Assembly: GCA_020025615.1 (NCBI GenBank)
Contig: JAHHRT010000004.1
Span: 1 to 38,480, forward strand
Source: Oscillospiraceae bacterium
Lineage (GTDB): Bacteria; Bacillota; Clostridia; Oscillospirales; Oscillospiraceae
Reading direction: 5' to 3'
Length of the DNA: 38,480 bases
Shown here: positions 14,831 to 23,255 of the stretch, piece after piece
Position numbering within the stretch: the first letter of the stretch is position 1
Layout: every line of letters starts with the position of its first letter
Program-made: the position numbers and the translations under genes
Notes under the pieces: model-generated
Told to the model about the DNA's origin: nothing
Seen by the model: only the letters and a program-made list of their open reading frames with translations
Database searches by the model: none

Positions 14831-17281
14831 TTATCCGTCAAAACCATTTACATCGAGAAACGCCGATACCCCCCGGTTGGCCTTATCCTTGCTGAACTCC
14901 CGCAGGAGATGGGCAAGGAGCTGACGCAGTGCCTTTGTCATGGTGCACTGCAGCGTCAGGCGGTAGCGGAAATGATAATTGATCTTGGGTACGGGACAGG
15001 GTGCCGGCCCTAAGACATTGCACCGCTCCTTCTCATAGGCGGGCATCTTCATACAGGCGTTCAGGCTGTCCCGAAATTTCGCCCCGCCCCGGAGCACTGC
15101 GGTCTCCTCCTCACCGGAGAAGGTCACCACAGCCTGATCCCCGAAGGGAGGCAGGGCCTGCACTCTGCGCAGACCGATTTCCAATTGATAGAATCCATCA
15201 TAGTCCTGCCGGGCCGCCAGCTGAATGATCTGGTGGTCGGGAACCAATGTCTGGATAATGGCCTTTCCGGGGTACTCTCCCCGACCGGCCCGGCCCACCA
15301 CCTGGGTGAGCATATTAAAGGTTGTCTCCCCGGCCCGGTAGCCGCCGGTGTAGAGACTGAGATCTGCATCGAGAACCCCCACCAAAGTGACCTTGGGGAG
15401 ATTTAACCCCTTTGCCACCATCTGGGTCCCCAACAGCACCGGGACGTTCTCTTTCTGAAAGTGTTCCAGAATTTTTTCGTGGGTATTCACCGCGTTCACC
15501 GTATCGGCATCCATTCGGTCAATTTCCATTTCCGGGAACAGGCTTTTCAGCTCCAGCTCCACCTTCTGGGTGCCGGTTCCGATGGTCTTTAAGGGACCGC
15601 CGCACTTGGGGCACCGCTCCGGAGCAGGCTGGGAAAAGCCGCAGTAGTGGCACATGAGCCGCCGATTGGCGCTGTGATAGGTAAGCCGCACACTGCACCG
15701 GGGACATTCCGGAATCTGGCGGCAGTCCACACACACCAGGGCGCGGCTGTTTCCCCGTCGATTCAGCAGCAGCACTGTCTGCTGGCCCTTCTCCTGGGTG
15801 TCGCAAATGGCTTCCCGCAGAGGATAGCTGAGGGAAAGGTCATTGCCCATTTTCAGCTCCTGCTGCATATCCACAATTTCCACCTTGGGAAGGGACTTTC
15901 CGTTATAGCGCTGGGTCAGCCGGTACAGCTGATAGTCGCCGGACTTTGCCCGGTACATGGTCTCCACGGAGGGAGTGGCAGAGCCCAGCAGCACCAGCGC
16001 CTGCTCTTTCGCACCCCGCCAAATCGCCACTTCTCTGGCGCAGTAGCGGGGATTATTTTCTGATTTATAGGAGTGCTCCTGCTCCTCGTCCAGAACAATC
16101 AGGCCGGGATGAAGGCACGGGGCAAACACCGCCGAGCGGGTCCCCACCACCACACCTGCCTCACCGTTCCGAATCCGCTTCCACTGATCGTACCGTTCCG
16201 CAGCCCCCAGGCTGCTGTGAAGCACTGCCACCTGATTCCCGAAATAGGCTGCCAGCAGTCCCAGCAGCTGAGGGGTCAGGGCGATTTCCGGCACCAACAG
16301 CATGGCGCTTTTTCCCTCGTCCAGACACTTCTGGATGAGTTTGATATAGACCGAGGTCTTTCCCGATCCGGTGACACCGTATAACAGGGCCACACCGGGG
16401 TATTCCCGGTCCATCTGCGCCGCAAGGCCATCATAGCACCCCTGCTGCTCCTCATTGAGGGTCAGGGGGCCGTCCAGGCGGGCAGGAATGATTTCTCGGC
16501 AGCGGAGCACCGGGCGCTCGCTGAGGGTCACATACCCCAGCTTTTCCAGCCGATTCACCGTAGCCGTCGCAGCGCCGGTAAAGTAACACAGCTCCTTGAC
16601 CGAGACACTTCCCAGACTGCACAGCTGCTCCAGCACTGCCTTCTGCATAGCGGCAGATTTGGGGCGGTGAGAGGCAAACTCCATTGCCTCCTCCGGGGAG
16701 GCCGCCAGGGTCGCCACCTTTTCGGTTTTATCGGAAGTTCGGCGTAAAAACTCTGTTTCTGCCCGAATCCACTTCTTTTTCACCAGGTAAGCCAGGGTAT
16801 CCGACAGCACATCCTCGTCGGGCTGAAATTCCCGAAGGGCCGGCTCCTCTGCCCTGCCTCCCAGATCCTCCAATAGGGTCAAAAGCTCCGCGGCGTAAGC
16901 TTTGCGGATGGTGGCATCCTTCCAGGAGCGGTCCTCTGTGAGCACATAGCTCGCCTGGGTTTTAAACCAAAGGCCCGCCGGAAGCATGGCCCGGACCGCA
17001 TCGTAAAAGGTGCAAAAATACCGCTCTCGCATGAAAGCAGCCAGGCGAAGCTGGGTCATGGTGAGCAGCGGCTCTGCATCGAGACACCGATCCACAGCCT
17101 TCAGTTTTTGCTCGTTCCCCTCTCCCACCGAAAGCACAATGCCCTCGGTACGTCGGTTAGAACGGCCAAAAGGCAGCTGCACCCGCTGCCCCGGCTGTAA
17201 TTCCATTTGAGAGGGGATCCGATAGGAATAGGGCTTATCAATGGCAAAGGTAGCTGCCGAAACAGCAATCTGTGCAATCAT
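14831..17281 (-). CDS. priA: primosomal replication restart helicase PriA
   Basis: PriA reloads the replisome at stalled forks. The 816-residue product has an N-terminal 3'-DNA-binding region, winged-helix part, Walker A YGVTGSGKTSVY, helicase motif GTRSAVFAP, Walker B LDEEQEHSYKSE, GSATPSVE and the later GTQMVAKGLNLP and QVVGRAGRG. The eight zinc-binding cysteines are seen (CVDCRQIPECPRC, CHYCGF, CPKCGG). The usual DEEH of Walker B reads DEEQ here. The ATG at 17281 has GGGAGGGAGGGG upstream. In B. subtilis coaBC lies between rpoZ and priA; here it does not. Confidence 0.96.
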   Translation of the reverse strand: MIAQIAVSAATFAIDKPYSYRIPSQMELQPGQRVQLPFGRSNRRTEGIVLSVGEGNEQKLKAVDRCLDAEPLLTMTQLRLAAFMRERYFCTFYDAVRAMLPAGLWFKTQASYVLTEDRSWKDATIRKAYAAELLTLLEDLGGRAEEPALREFQPDEDVLSDTLAYLVKKKWIRAETEFLRRTSDKTEKVATLAASPEEAMEFASHRPKSAAMQKAVLEQLCSLGSVSVKELCYFTGAATATVNRLEKLGYVTLSERPVLRCREIIPARLDGPLTLNEEQQGCYDGLAAQMDREYPGVALLYGVTGSGKTSVYIKLIQKCLDEGKSAMLLVPEIALTPQLLGLLAAYFGNQVAVLHSSLGAAERYDQWKRIRNGEAGVVVGTRSAVFAPCLHPGLIVLDEEQEHSYKSENNPRYCAREVAIWRGAKEQALVLLGSATPSVETMYRAKSGDYQLYRLTQRYNGKSLPKVEIVDMQQELKMGNDLSLSYPLREAICDTQEKGQQTVLLLNRRGNSRALVCVDCRQIPECPRCSVRLTYHSANRRLMCHYCGFSQPAPERCPKCGGPLKTIGTGTQKVELELKSLFPEMEIDRMDADTVNAVNTHEKILEHFQKENVPVLLGTQMVAKGLNLPKVTLVGVLDADLSLYTGGYRAGETTFNMLTQVVGRAGRGEYPGKAIIQTLVPDHQIIQLAARQDYDGFYQLEIGLRRVQALPPFGDQAVVTFSGEEETAVLRGGAKFRDSLNACMKMPAYEKERCNVLGPAPCPVPKINYHFRYRLTLQCTMTKALRQLLAHLLREFSKDKANRGVSAFLDVNGFDG

Positions 17282-17304
17282 GAAAGCCCCTCCCTCCCGG
17301 TATC

Positions 17305-17511
17305 TCAGTTCTTATACTCGTCCTTGACGGAGCCGGACAGCTCGCCGTCAGCAACTTCCCAGATGGCCAGGGTAACAGGCTTCTCGGGCAGTTCCTCGTG
17401 AAATTCCTCAGCCTCAGCGGCAATCTGGCGAGCCCGATGGGCCACCACATTCACCAGCAGATAACGGCTATCTACATTCTCCAACAGTTCAGAAACAGGG
17501 GGGTACAGCAT
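17305..17511 (-). CDS. rpoZ: DNA-directed RNA polymerase omega subunit
   Basis: Omega assists assembly and stability of the RNA polymerase beta-prime subunit. The 68-residue product starts MLYPPVSELLENVDSRYLLV and carries VAHRARQIAAEAEE, the conserved omega helix. The frame is open upstream to 17550, but the ATG at 17511 has GGAGG at ideal spacing. It lies 16 nt after gmk and 23 nt before priA, the usual Firmicutes order. rpoB and rpoC are in the same window about 14 kb upstream. Confidence 0.94.
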   Translation of the reverse strand: MLYPPVSELLENVDSRYLLVNVVAHRARQIAAEAEEFHEELPEKPVTLAIWEVADGELSGSVKDEYKN

Positions 17512-17527
17512 AATATAATTCCTCCAA

Positions 17528-18088
17528 TTATTTGTCTGCCTCGAGGGCAATGATATTCAAAATCTCATCGGCGCAGCGCTGGGCCACGTCGTTGGTGACT
17601 ACATAATCATACCAGGTGCGCTGCTCCATTTCCCAGGAAGCACGCTCCAGGCGCATTTTCATCTGCTCTTCGGATGTATCTCCACGGCCCCGAAGCCGAC
17701 GCTCCAGCTCCTCCATGGAAGGGGGCATGATGAAGATCAGCACCGCATCCGGTGCGGATTCCTTGACGGCCTTTGCGCCGTTGGGCTCAATGTCCAGCAG
17801 CACATGGCCTCTGGTGAGCTTATCCTCCATCTGGTCTCTGGGGGTTCCGTAAAAATTGGCGGCGTGGTTGTCATACTCCAAAAACGCCTTCTGGTCGATC
17901 ATCTCCTGAAACCGTTCCCGGGTGACAAAGTAATACTCCCGTCCGTCTACTTCTCCGGGTCTGGGTGCTCTGGTGGTTGCAGAAACGGAGAAGGAAAGAT
18001 CATCCCGTCCCTTCATCATAAGAGACAGAACCGTTCCCTTGCCCACGCCGGAAGCGCCGGAGATTACAAACAGTTTTCCCTTGCTCAT
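17528..18088 (-). CDS. gmk: guanylate kinase
   Basis: Gmk converts GMP to GDP with ATP. The 186-residue product has the P-loop ISGASGVGKGTVL at residues 9-21, the GMP-binding SVSATTRAPRPGEVDGREYY and the LDIEPNGAKAVKE segment with IMPPSMEELERRLRGR. In Firmicutes Gmk is a known (p)ppGpp target; nothing in the sequence alone shows that here. Its start overlaps the remA stop (ATGA). The order remA-gmk-rpoZ is conserved across Firmicutes. Confidence 0.97.
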   Translation of the reverse strand: MSKGKLFVISGASGVGKGTVLSLMMKGRDDLSFSVSATTRAPRPGEVDGREYYFVTRERFQEMIDQKAFLEYDNHAANFYGTPRDQMEDKLTRGHVLLDIEPNGAKAVKESAPDAVLIFIMPPSMEELERRLRGRGDTSEEQMKMRLERASWEMEQRTWYDYVVTNDVAQRCADEILNIIALEADK

Positions 18089-18351
18089 GGCTCGTCCTCC
18101 TCTATTTTCTCTTCCTGCTTATCCATCCACCGGGCATAGATGCTTTCGGTGGGAATGGCAGAAAGGATTACATGGTCGGTATCCATCAGCAGCACCGCCT
18201 TGGTCTTTCGCCCGTAGGAAGCATCAATAAGCATACCACGCTCCCGGGCCTCCTGAATCACACGCTTAATGGGTGCGGACTCCGGCGCCACCACGGCAAG
18301 AAGCCGATTGGCTGCCACCATGCTGCCAAATCCAATATTGATCAGCTTCAT
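18085..18351 (-). CDS. remA: RemA-family DNA-binding regulator (DUF370)
   Basis: RemA is a small DNA-binding protein that activates matrix and osmoprotection genes in B. subtilis; in Clostridia its targets are mostly unknown. The 88-residue product has MKLINIGFGSMVAANRLLAV and ERGMLIDASYGRKTKAVLLM, the family core. An AAGGAG site selects the ATG at 18351; the frame continues to 18369 without support. The tail is acidic (KQEEKIEEDEP). It is 10 nt after yicC and overlaps gmk by 4 nt, the common yicC-remA-gmk cluster. Confidence 0.94.
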   Translation of the reverse strand: MKLINIGFGSMVAANRLLAVVAPESAPIKRVIQEARERGMLIDASYGRKTKAVLLMDTDHVILSAIPTESIYARWMDKQEEKIEEDEP

Positions 18352-18361
18352 GGATGGCTCC

Positions 18362-19240
18362 TTACTCAATGTTCTGAGTCTGTTCGCGAATCTTTTCCAG
18401 CTCCGCCTTGATATCTACCACAATCCGGGCCAGCCGGACATCAGAGCACTTCGAGCCGATGGTGTTGGATTCCCGGTTCATCTCCTGAAGCAGGAAGTCC
18501 AGCTTTCTGCCCACGGCACCGCCGTTTTCCAGCATGGTGTTCATCTGCTGCAGGTGGCTGCGCAGGCGCACGGTCTCCTCGTCCACTGCCACCTTATCTG
18601 CAAAGATCGCAGCCTCGGTGAGGATGCGGCTTTCGTCGATGGTGGTGCTGGCAAGAACCTCTTTCAGCTTGCTTTCCAGACGGGCACGGTAATCTGCCAC
18701 CGTCTGGGGGCTTCCGCTCTCCACCTGGGCAACAAGATTCAGAATGGTCTCTCCGCGGCTGCGAAGATCCTGCTCCATCGCCTTGCCCTCCGTGCAGCGC
18801 ATGGTATCGTAGCCCTGAAGGGCCTTCTCTACCACGCTCATGAGGTCCGCTTTCAGCTGATCTTCATCCAGCTCCGGCTTTTCCACCGTGAACACATCGG
18901 GCATCCGTGAAAGCAGGGACACAGAAATGTCATCCCGCACACCGTAGTCGTTCACCATTTTCTTCATGGCATCCAGATAGCCTTCCACCATGGAGGGGTT
19001 CAGGGAGATCTTTGCCTCCTCGCCGCCCTCACTGTGGACGGTGACGAACACATCCACCTTACCTCTGGAAATCTGGGTCTTCACTGCCTGCTTCACGGCA
19101 TCCTCTGCAAAAGAAAGGATCCGGGGCAGCTTCACAGTGCAATCGAGATAGCGATTATTTACCGAGCGAATCTCTACCGTAAATTCTCTTCCGTTTACCG
19201 TTTCCACGGCGCGGCCGTAGCCGGTCATACTTTTTACCAA
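18362..19240 (-). CDS. yicC: YicC/YloC family endoribonuclease
   Basis: YicC-family proteins are conserved RNases of the stress-induced type; E. coli YicC cleaves RNA including RyhB. The 292-residue product begins VKSMTGYGRA and ends in the typical C-terminal RESNTIGSKCSDVRLARIVV with FLLQEMNRE before it. The start appears to be TTG at 19240, since GGGGAT is well spaced and homologues place MTGYG at residue 5; the ATG at 19228 is the alternative. It lies upstream of remA-gmk-rpoZ as in other Firmicutes. Confidence 0.93.
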   Translation of the reverse strand: MVKSMTGYGRAVETVNGREFTVEIRSVNNRYLDCTVKLPRILSFAEDAVKQAVKTQISRGKVDVFVTVHSEGGEEAKISLNPSMVEGYLDAMKKMVNDYGVRDDISVSLLSRMPDVFTVEKPELDEDQLKADLMSVVEKALQGYDTMRCTEGKAMEQDLRSRGETILNLVAQVESGSPQTVADYRARLESKLKEVLASTTIDESRILTEAAIFADKVAVDEETVRLRSHLQQMNTMLENGGAVGRKLDFLLQEMNRESNTIGSKCSDVRLARIVVDIKAELEKIREQTQNIE

Positions 19241-19258
19241 GGTTATTATCCCCTTTTT

Positions 19259-19678
19259 TTAAGGATTTTTCGGGGCTTCCCCCACCAATCCTGTAATGGT
19301 GTATACAGTTTTTTCTTTCTTCGCCATCCGGCGGTCATAGAGGACCACCAGCGCAATTCCCAGGCAGAACCCCAGGCCGCCGCCCCAGCCTGCCCAGCCG
19401 CCCATGGCTCCCAGGGCATAGCCCAGGAAAAACAGAACCAGGGGCAGAACATAGAGCATGGCGGCTGCTTTCAGAACCGGTGCAGACGCAGACTGGAGCT
19501 TTACCAGCTCTCCGGCCTTTGCCCCGATGGGGTTGTCCGCTTTCAGGAGCATAACCTCCTTCGCCGCACCGCATCCGGAACACTTGTGGCAGTCACCGCT
19601 GCAGGCACTGAGCCGGGTATGGACTACCGTTGCCGTTCCGTCGGGATGGGTTTCCTTCACTCTTACCAATTGCTCCAT
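19259..19678 (-). CDS. SoxR-reducing-system RseC family membrane protein
   Basis: The 139-residue product resembles RseC/RsxC-associated membrane proteins, which act with the Rnf/Rsx electron-transfer system in some bacteria. The N-terminal part has four cysteines at 26, 30, 33 and 36 (CSGDCHKCSGC), likely a metal or redox site. Two membrane helices follow (about 72-95 and 97-118), then a basic cytosolic end. The ATG at 19678 lies just after the cdaR stop with only a weak GGTGAT site. No rnf genes are in the window, so its partner is unknown. Family assignment rests on the Cys cluster plus two helices. Confidence 0.75.
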   Translation of the reverse strand: MEQLVRVKETHPDGTATVVHTRLSACSGDCHKCSGCGAAKEVMLLKADNPIGAKAGELVKLQSASAPVLKAAAMLYVLPLVLFFLGYALGAMGGWAGWGGGLGFCLGIALVVLYDRRMAKKEKTVYTITGLVGEAPKNP

Positions 19679-19682
19679 GGGA

Positions 19683-20912
19683 TCACCGATTCTTCGTAAC
19701 GGTTGCCGAAGCAGACAGGGAACCCAGGGCACCGAACTTTTCATAGCCCTCCGGGAAGATCACAGTACCCTTATAGGTGGAGGTGCCAACCTCTGCGCCG
19801 GTAAAGTCCACCTCAATGGAAAGGTCTTCCGGCTTGAGGCCGTTGATGGAAGCCACAGGGCCTCTCACCACCACAGGGATCTTCTCTGCGATCACCTCTG
19901 CCTCCATTCCTTCGGGGACGTTAACACTCTTGATATTCTCGACGGTGAATTCCTTCGTGCCGAGGCCTGCAAAGCGGATGACCATTTTCACCTCGGTGAC
20001 ACCGCTGAGATTGCGAACGCCCTCGGGCAGGTTCACAGGATAGGTGAGAACGCCGTCCTTGGTGATGTCCCGGAGATTGACGGTGCCAACCACCAGCTGG
20101 TCGCCCAGGTTCTCCAGAGCCGCTTCACTGCCGGACACCCGAATAGAATCTACATTTTTTTCGATGACGGTATTATCTTCGTTGGCGCCGCCGCCCTCCA
20201 CCAGGTTGTAAGTCAGGCGGATATCCTTAAACCGATCGATTCTGAGGTTCAGGTGAACCTGCTCCACATTGGTGGTGATCAGCTTGGCATCCACGGGATG
20301 ATTATCCTTATCGCAGAGGGTATAACGATAGCTCTCACTGATAGGCTCCTTGCGGTCCTGGAGATTGACTTCAATCACAGCTTTTTCAATCTGATCTGCT
20401 ACAGAGGCAGGGCCAATCACCTTGATGTTGGGATAATCGAGGACGCGGTTTTCCTTATCGCACAGGAAGCCCTCGGGGGTAGCGCCCTCCCACTGAATTT
20501 CCACAGGAACCTCTTTGACACGACGTTCCTCAATGTTGAAAACAATGCTCTCCGGGTACTTAGACTCGATCACAAAGGCATTGCTGGCAACATCCCCGGG
20601 AAAGATGGGGGCGTATTGCAGAATTGCCTGTCCCGGTTCATTGATTCGGGACAAATCCACCTTAATGGTAATATTGCCGGAGTTTACCTTGCTGAGGTCA
20701 ATTCGGTTGCCGGAAAGCTCCAGATCCACATCTTTATCATTCTGTCCCACAACCATCAGGCCCTTCTCGTGGAGAACGGACTCTCCCTCCAGCGCCACAG
20801 GAACATCATGGTAGGTTGCAGAGGACTCGGGGCTGACCGTATTGATCACATACAGCCAAAGGCCAAAGGCGATACAGACCGACGCCAGGGCATACACGAT
20901 TTTAGTCTTCAT
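19683..20912 (-). CDS. cdaR: YbbR-domain protein CdaR, regulator of c-di-AMP synthase
   Basis: CdaR is a membrane-anchored protein with extracytoplasmic YbbR repeats that modulates CdaA activity. The N-terminus has one membrane anchor (KIVYALASVCIAFGLWLYVI) followed by about four YbbR-like units of about 85 residues, each with the ending pattern VNVP or VEIQW/VVVRGP as in the family. The ATG at 20912 or 20918 may be used; both overlap the cdaA stop, with AAAGGAG upstream. The annotated form is 409 residues. It is translated directly after cdaA, as in the conserved pair; glmM, the usual third gene, is absent. Confidence 0.9.
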   Translation of the reverse strand: MKTKIVYALASVCIAFGLWLYVINTVSPESSATYHDVPVALEGESVLHEKGLMVVGQNDKDVDLELSGNRIDLSKVNSGNITIKVDLSRINEPGQAILQYAPIFPGDVASNAFVIESKYPESIVFNIEERRVKEVPVEIQWEGATPEGFLCDKENRVLDYPNIKVIGPASVADQIEKAVIEVNLQDRKEPISESYRYTLCDKDNHPVDAKLITTNVEQVHLNLRIDRFKDIRLTYNLVEGGGANEDNTVIEKNVDSIRVSGSEAALENLGDQLVVGTVNLRDITKDGVLTYPVNLPEGVRNLSGVTEVKMVIRFAGLGTKEFTVENIKSVNVPEGMEAEVIAEKIPVVVRGPVASINGLKPEDLSIEVDFTGAEVGTSTYKGTVIFPEGYEKFGALGSLSASATVTKNR

Positions 20913-21774
20913 GGTCATTCTTCTCCTTTGCCACATGAGCCAGCTTCTTTACCAGCTTGGTGCTGAAAAGCTTCTCCTTCTGGTCGGGATCCTCCGGGCA
21001 CAGCGCATTGCGAAGCAGACGCTGCAAGGTCTGGGGGGCCAGATGCCGCTTGAGCATGCCGTCCGTTGCCACGGAGATGGTGCCGGTCTCCTCGGAGACA
21101 ATCACCACCACGGCATCGGAGGTTTCACTGATGCCCACACCTGCCCGGTGCCGGGTGCCCAGATCCGCACTGAGACGGTCGCTGCCGGACAGGGGCAGCA
21201 CACAGCCGGCGGCGGTGATTCTGCCGTCCCGAATGATCATTGCGCCATCGTGGAGGGAGGCATTGGTAAAGAAGATATTTCGGATCAGCTGCTCGGAAAC
21301 CTGACCGTCAATGGTTGTGCCCGTACGGATAATCTCTTCCAGCCGGGATTCCCGGGCGAAGACGATGAGCGCACCCACCCGCTCCCGGCTCATGATTTCA
21401 CAGGCCATAACCGTCTGGTCAATCACTGCCTCCATCTCCTGGAGGGGTTTGGAGGAGCCGAAAAGGGTTTTGAGCTTCACGCTGCCCAGATGATCCAGCA
21501 TCCGCCGAAGCTCCGGCTGGAACAGAACAACCAGGGCCAGGATACCGACCGCCAGGAACTGATTGAGTATGTAATTGAGGGTATACAGATTAAGTGCATC
21601 GGTCAGCGCTGCAATGACCACCACCGTTACCACAGCCCGGGCCACCCGGACGGTGCTGGGGGTCTTAATCAGCGGCAACAGCCGATAGATGAGAAACGCC
21701 ACAAGAGCGATGTCCAAATAGTCTGACCACTGCATTCCGGCCAGCTGCTGAAGAATGTTTTCGATTCCATGCAT
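20902..21774 (-). CDS. cdaA: diadenylate cyclase CdaA
   Basis: CdaA makes c-di-AMP from two ATP, a second messenger controlling potassium, osmolyte balance and wall homeostasis. The 290-residue product has three N-terminal membrane helices (about residues 18-90) and the DAC domain with DGA at 176-178 and RHR at 208-210. The ATG at 21774 is chosen with AAAAGGGG upstream; the frame is open to 21816 but that ATG has no ribosome binding site. The gene starts the long operon downstream of the promoter at 21852-21880. Confidence 0.95.
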   Translation of the reverse strand: MHGIENILQQLAGMQWSDYLDIALVAFLIYRLLPLIKTPSTVRVARAVVTVVVIAALTDALNLYTLNYILNQFLAVGILALVVLFQPELRRMLDHLGSVKLKTLFGSSKPLQEMEAVIDQTVMACEIMSRERVGALIVFARESRLEEIIRTGTTIDGQVSEQLIRNIFFTNASLHDGAMIIRDGRITAAGCVLPLSGSDRLSADLGTRHRAGVGISETSDAVVVIVSEETGTISVATDGMLKRHLAPQTLQRLLRNALCPEDPDQKEKLFSTKLVKKLAHVAKEKNDHED

Positions 21775-21851
21775 GGACGTTCTTACCCCTTTTATGTCAA
21801 CTTTTGTAAAGCGCATATTGCGCTATCTTATTTGTGCCTATTATCTTTTCT

Positions 21852-21880
21852 ATTATAGCGGATTTCCCCAATGTTGGCAA
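21852..21880 (-). promoter_or_regulatory. sigma-A promoter of the cdaA-to-rsgA operon
   Basis: On the minus strand TTGCCA (21880-21875) and TATAAT (21857-21852) are separated by exactly 17 nt. The start point should be near 21845, leaving about 70 nt of leader before cdaA. No c-di-AMP riboswitch is visible in so short a leader. There is no terminator between this promoter and the preceding desulfurase gene, so read-through from upstream is also possible. Confidence 0.85.
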
Positions 21881-21900
21881 TAGATATTCTGTAAAAAATT

Positions 21901-23010
21901 TTAGACTACGGGGGGTGGAAGTTTGGATACCGCCCGTAAAAACGCCTCAGTCTGTGGAAAATTCCCATTCCAGCCGAAGCTCACCCGCACGGTCCCGGTG
22001 TGGATGGTCCCGGCGCTCTCGTGGGCCAGCGGGGCGCAGTGAAGTCCTGCCCGCAGTGCAAACCCCGCCCGTCCCAGAATATCTGCGGTTTCCTGACAGT
22101 CCAGGCCGGAAAGGAAGCTCAGAGTACCCGCCTGATGGTCTCCCGCAAAGACCCGCATCCCCAGGTCTTTCAGTCCCGCAGCGCAGGAAACCAGCAGTCG
22201 GTGTTCCTGTTTTCCAATGGCTTCCGGGCCCCGGCTCCTGACAAATTGGATTCCGGCGGCCAATCCTGCAATCCCAGGCACGTTGAGCGTCCCCGCCTCC
22301 TGGGCATCCGGCAGGAAATCCGGCATCTCCTGTTCCATAGAAAGGCTCCCGGTTCCTCCCCGCAGCAGGGGTCTGCCCGGTTCCTTACACAGCAGCAGTC
22401 CCGTACCCTGGGGACCCAAAAGCCCCTTGTGTCCGGGCATGGCGATAAATGCCGCCCCCAAATTCTCAAAATCCAGGTTCATCATTCCAGCAGACTGGGC
22501 TGCATCGATGATAAAGGGAATTCCCCGATCCCGGCAGAGCTTTGCCATCTCCCGGATGGGGAGAATGTAGCCGAAGACGTTGGACACATGGGTGAACACC
22601 GCCCCCTTGACTCCCCGATCCAAGGCAGTCTCAAAGCTTTTCAGGGTATCCTCCCAGTCAAAGAGCTTTCTCCCTGCCACCTCCACCCGCGCCCCCAGGC
22701 CATAAAGCGGTCGGGTCACGGCGTTGTGTTCAAAGCCGGAAATCACCACCCGGTCCCCGGGAGAAAACAGGGAATGAATGGCAATGTTCAGCCCGTGGGT
22801 GCCGTTCATGGTCATCACCACCTGCTCCGGGGCGCAGTGAAAGAGTTTGCCTGCCTCCTCCCGGCAGGTATACACCACCTCCCCTGCGGTCATAGCCGGG
22901 CCATAACTTCCCCGGCCCGGGCTTGCGCAGGTCTCCATCGCCCGCTGCACCGCCCGGTAGACCTGGGGCGGCTTGATAAAGGACGTGGCACCGTTATCCA
23001 GATAAATCAC
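21901..23010 (-). CDS. cysteine desulfurase family protein (class V aminotransferase fold)
   Basis: This PLP enzyme likely removes sulfur (or selenium) from cysteine (or selenocysteine). The 369-residue product starts VIYLDNGATSFIKPP, with the PLP lysine at 195 in AMPGHKGLLGP, the IIDAAQSAG aspartate, and the persulfide cysteine at 325 in RAGLHCAP. The GTG start at 23010 overlaps the TGA of the DUF3343 gene (GTGA), with GGAGG upstream; the longer open frame to 23325 is a shadow. The family often pairs with DUF3343. No IscU, SufU or ThiI is nearby, so the sulfur acceptor is unknown. Confidence 0.88.
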   Translation of the reverse strand: MIYLDNGATSFIKPPQVYRAVQRAMETCASPGRGSYGPAMTAGEVVYTCREEAGKLFHCAPEQVVMTMNGTHGLNIAIHSLFSPGDRVVISGFEHNAVTRPLYGLGARVEVAGRKLFDWEDTLKSFETALDRGVKGAVFTHVSNVFGYILPIREMAKLCRDRGIPFIIDAAQSAGMMNLDFENLGAAFIAMPGHKGLLGPQGTGLLLCKEPGRPLLRGGTGSLSMEQEMPDFLPDAQEAGTLNVPGIAGLAAGIQFVRSRGPEAIGKQEHRLLVSCAAGLKDLGMRVFAGDHQAGTLSFLSGLDCQETADILGRAGFALRAGLHCAPLAHESAGTIHTGTVRVSFGWNGNFPQTEAFLRAVSKLPPPVV

Positions 23011-23255
23011 AGCCCTACCTCCTGGATACTCCCGTCCCGGCCTTTCCAGTAGAGCTTTCGCCAGGAAATCCCCTCTCGGTTCAGAATTTCCACTGCCTCC
23101 TGACCCCGCTGAAGGCTCAGGGCATAGCCGCATCCCCGCTCCTCCATCCATCTTGGGGTTCGCATCATGTAACAGGAAATCCCCTGCCGCTGCAAAGCTC
23201 GCTCCCCTCGCTGGGCGAATGTCACCGAGCGAAAGGTGATAAAATACGTTTCCAT
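23007..23255 (-). CDS. DUF3343 protein, putative S/Se carrier-like
   Basis: The 82-residue product matches DUF3343, small proteins often next to cysteine desulfurase-like genes and described as possible sulfur or selenium carriers. Visible are METYFITFRSVTFAQRGERA, a RTPRWMEERGCGYALSL segment with two Cys that could carry persulfide, and a C-terminal KLYWKG. The ATG at 23255 is directly behind the terminator hairpin, whose 3' arm contains its GGGAGG site. It overlaps the desulfurase start by GTGA, so the two are made together. Function is inferred from family and neighbour only. Confidence 0.8.
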   Translation of the reverse strand: METYFITFRSVTFAQRGERALQRQGISCYMMRTPRWMEERGCGYALSLQRGQEAVEILNREGISWRKLYWKGRDGSIQEVGL

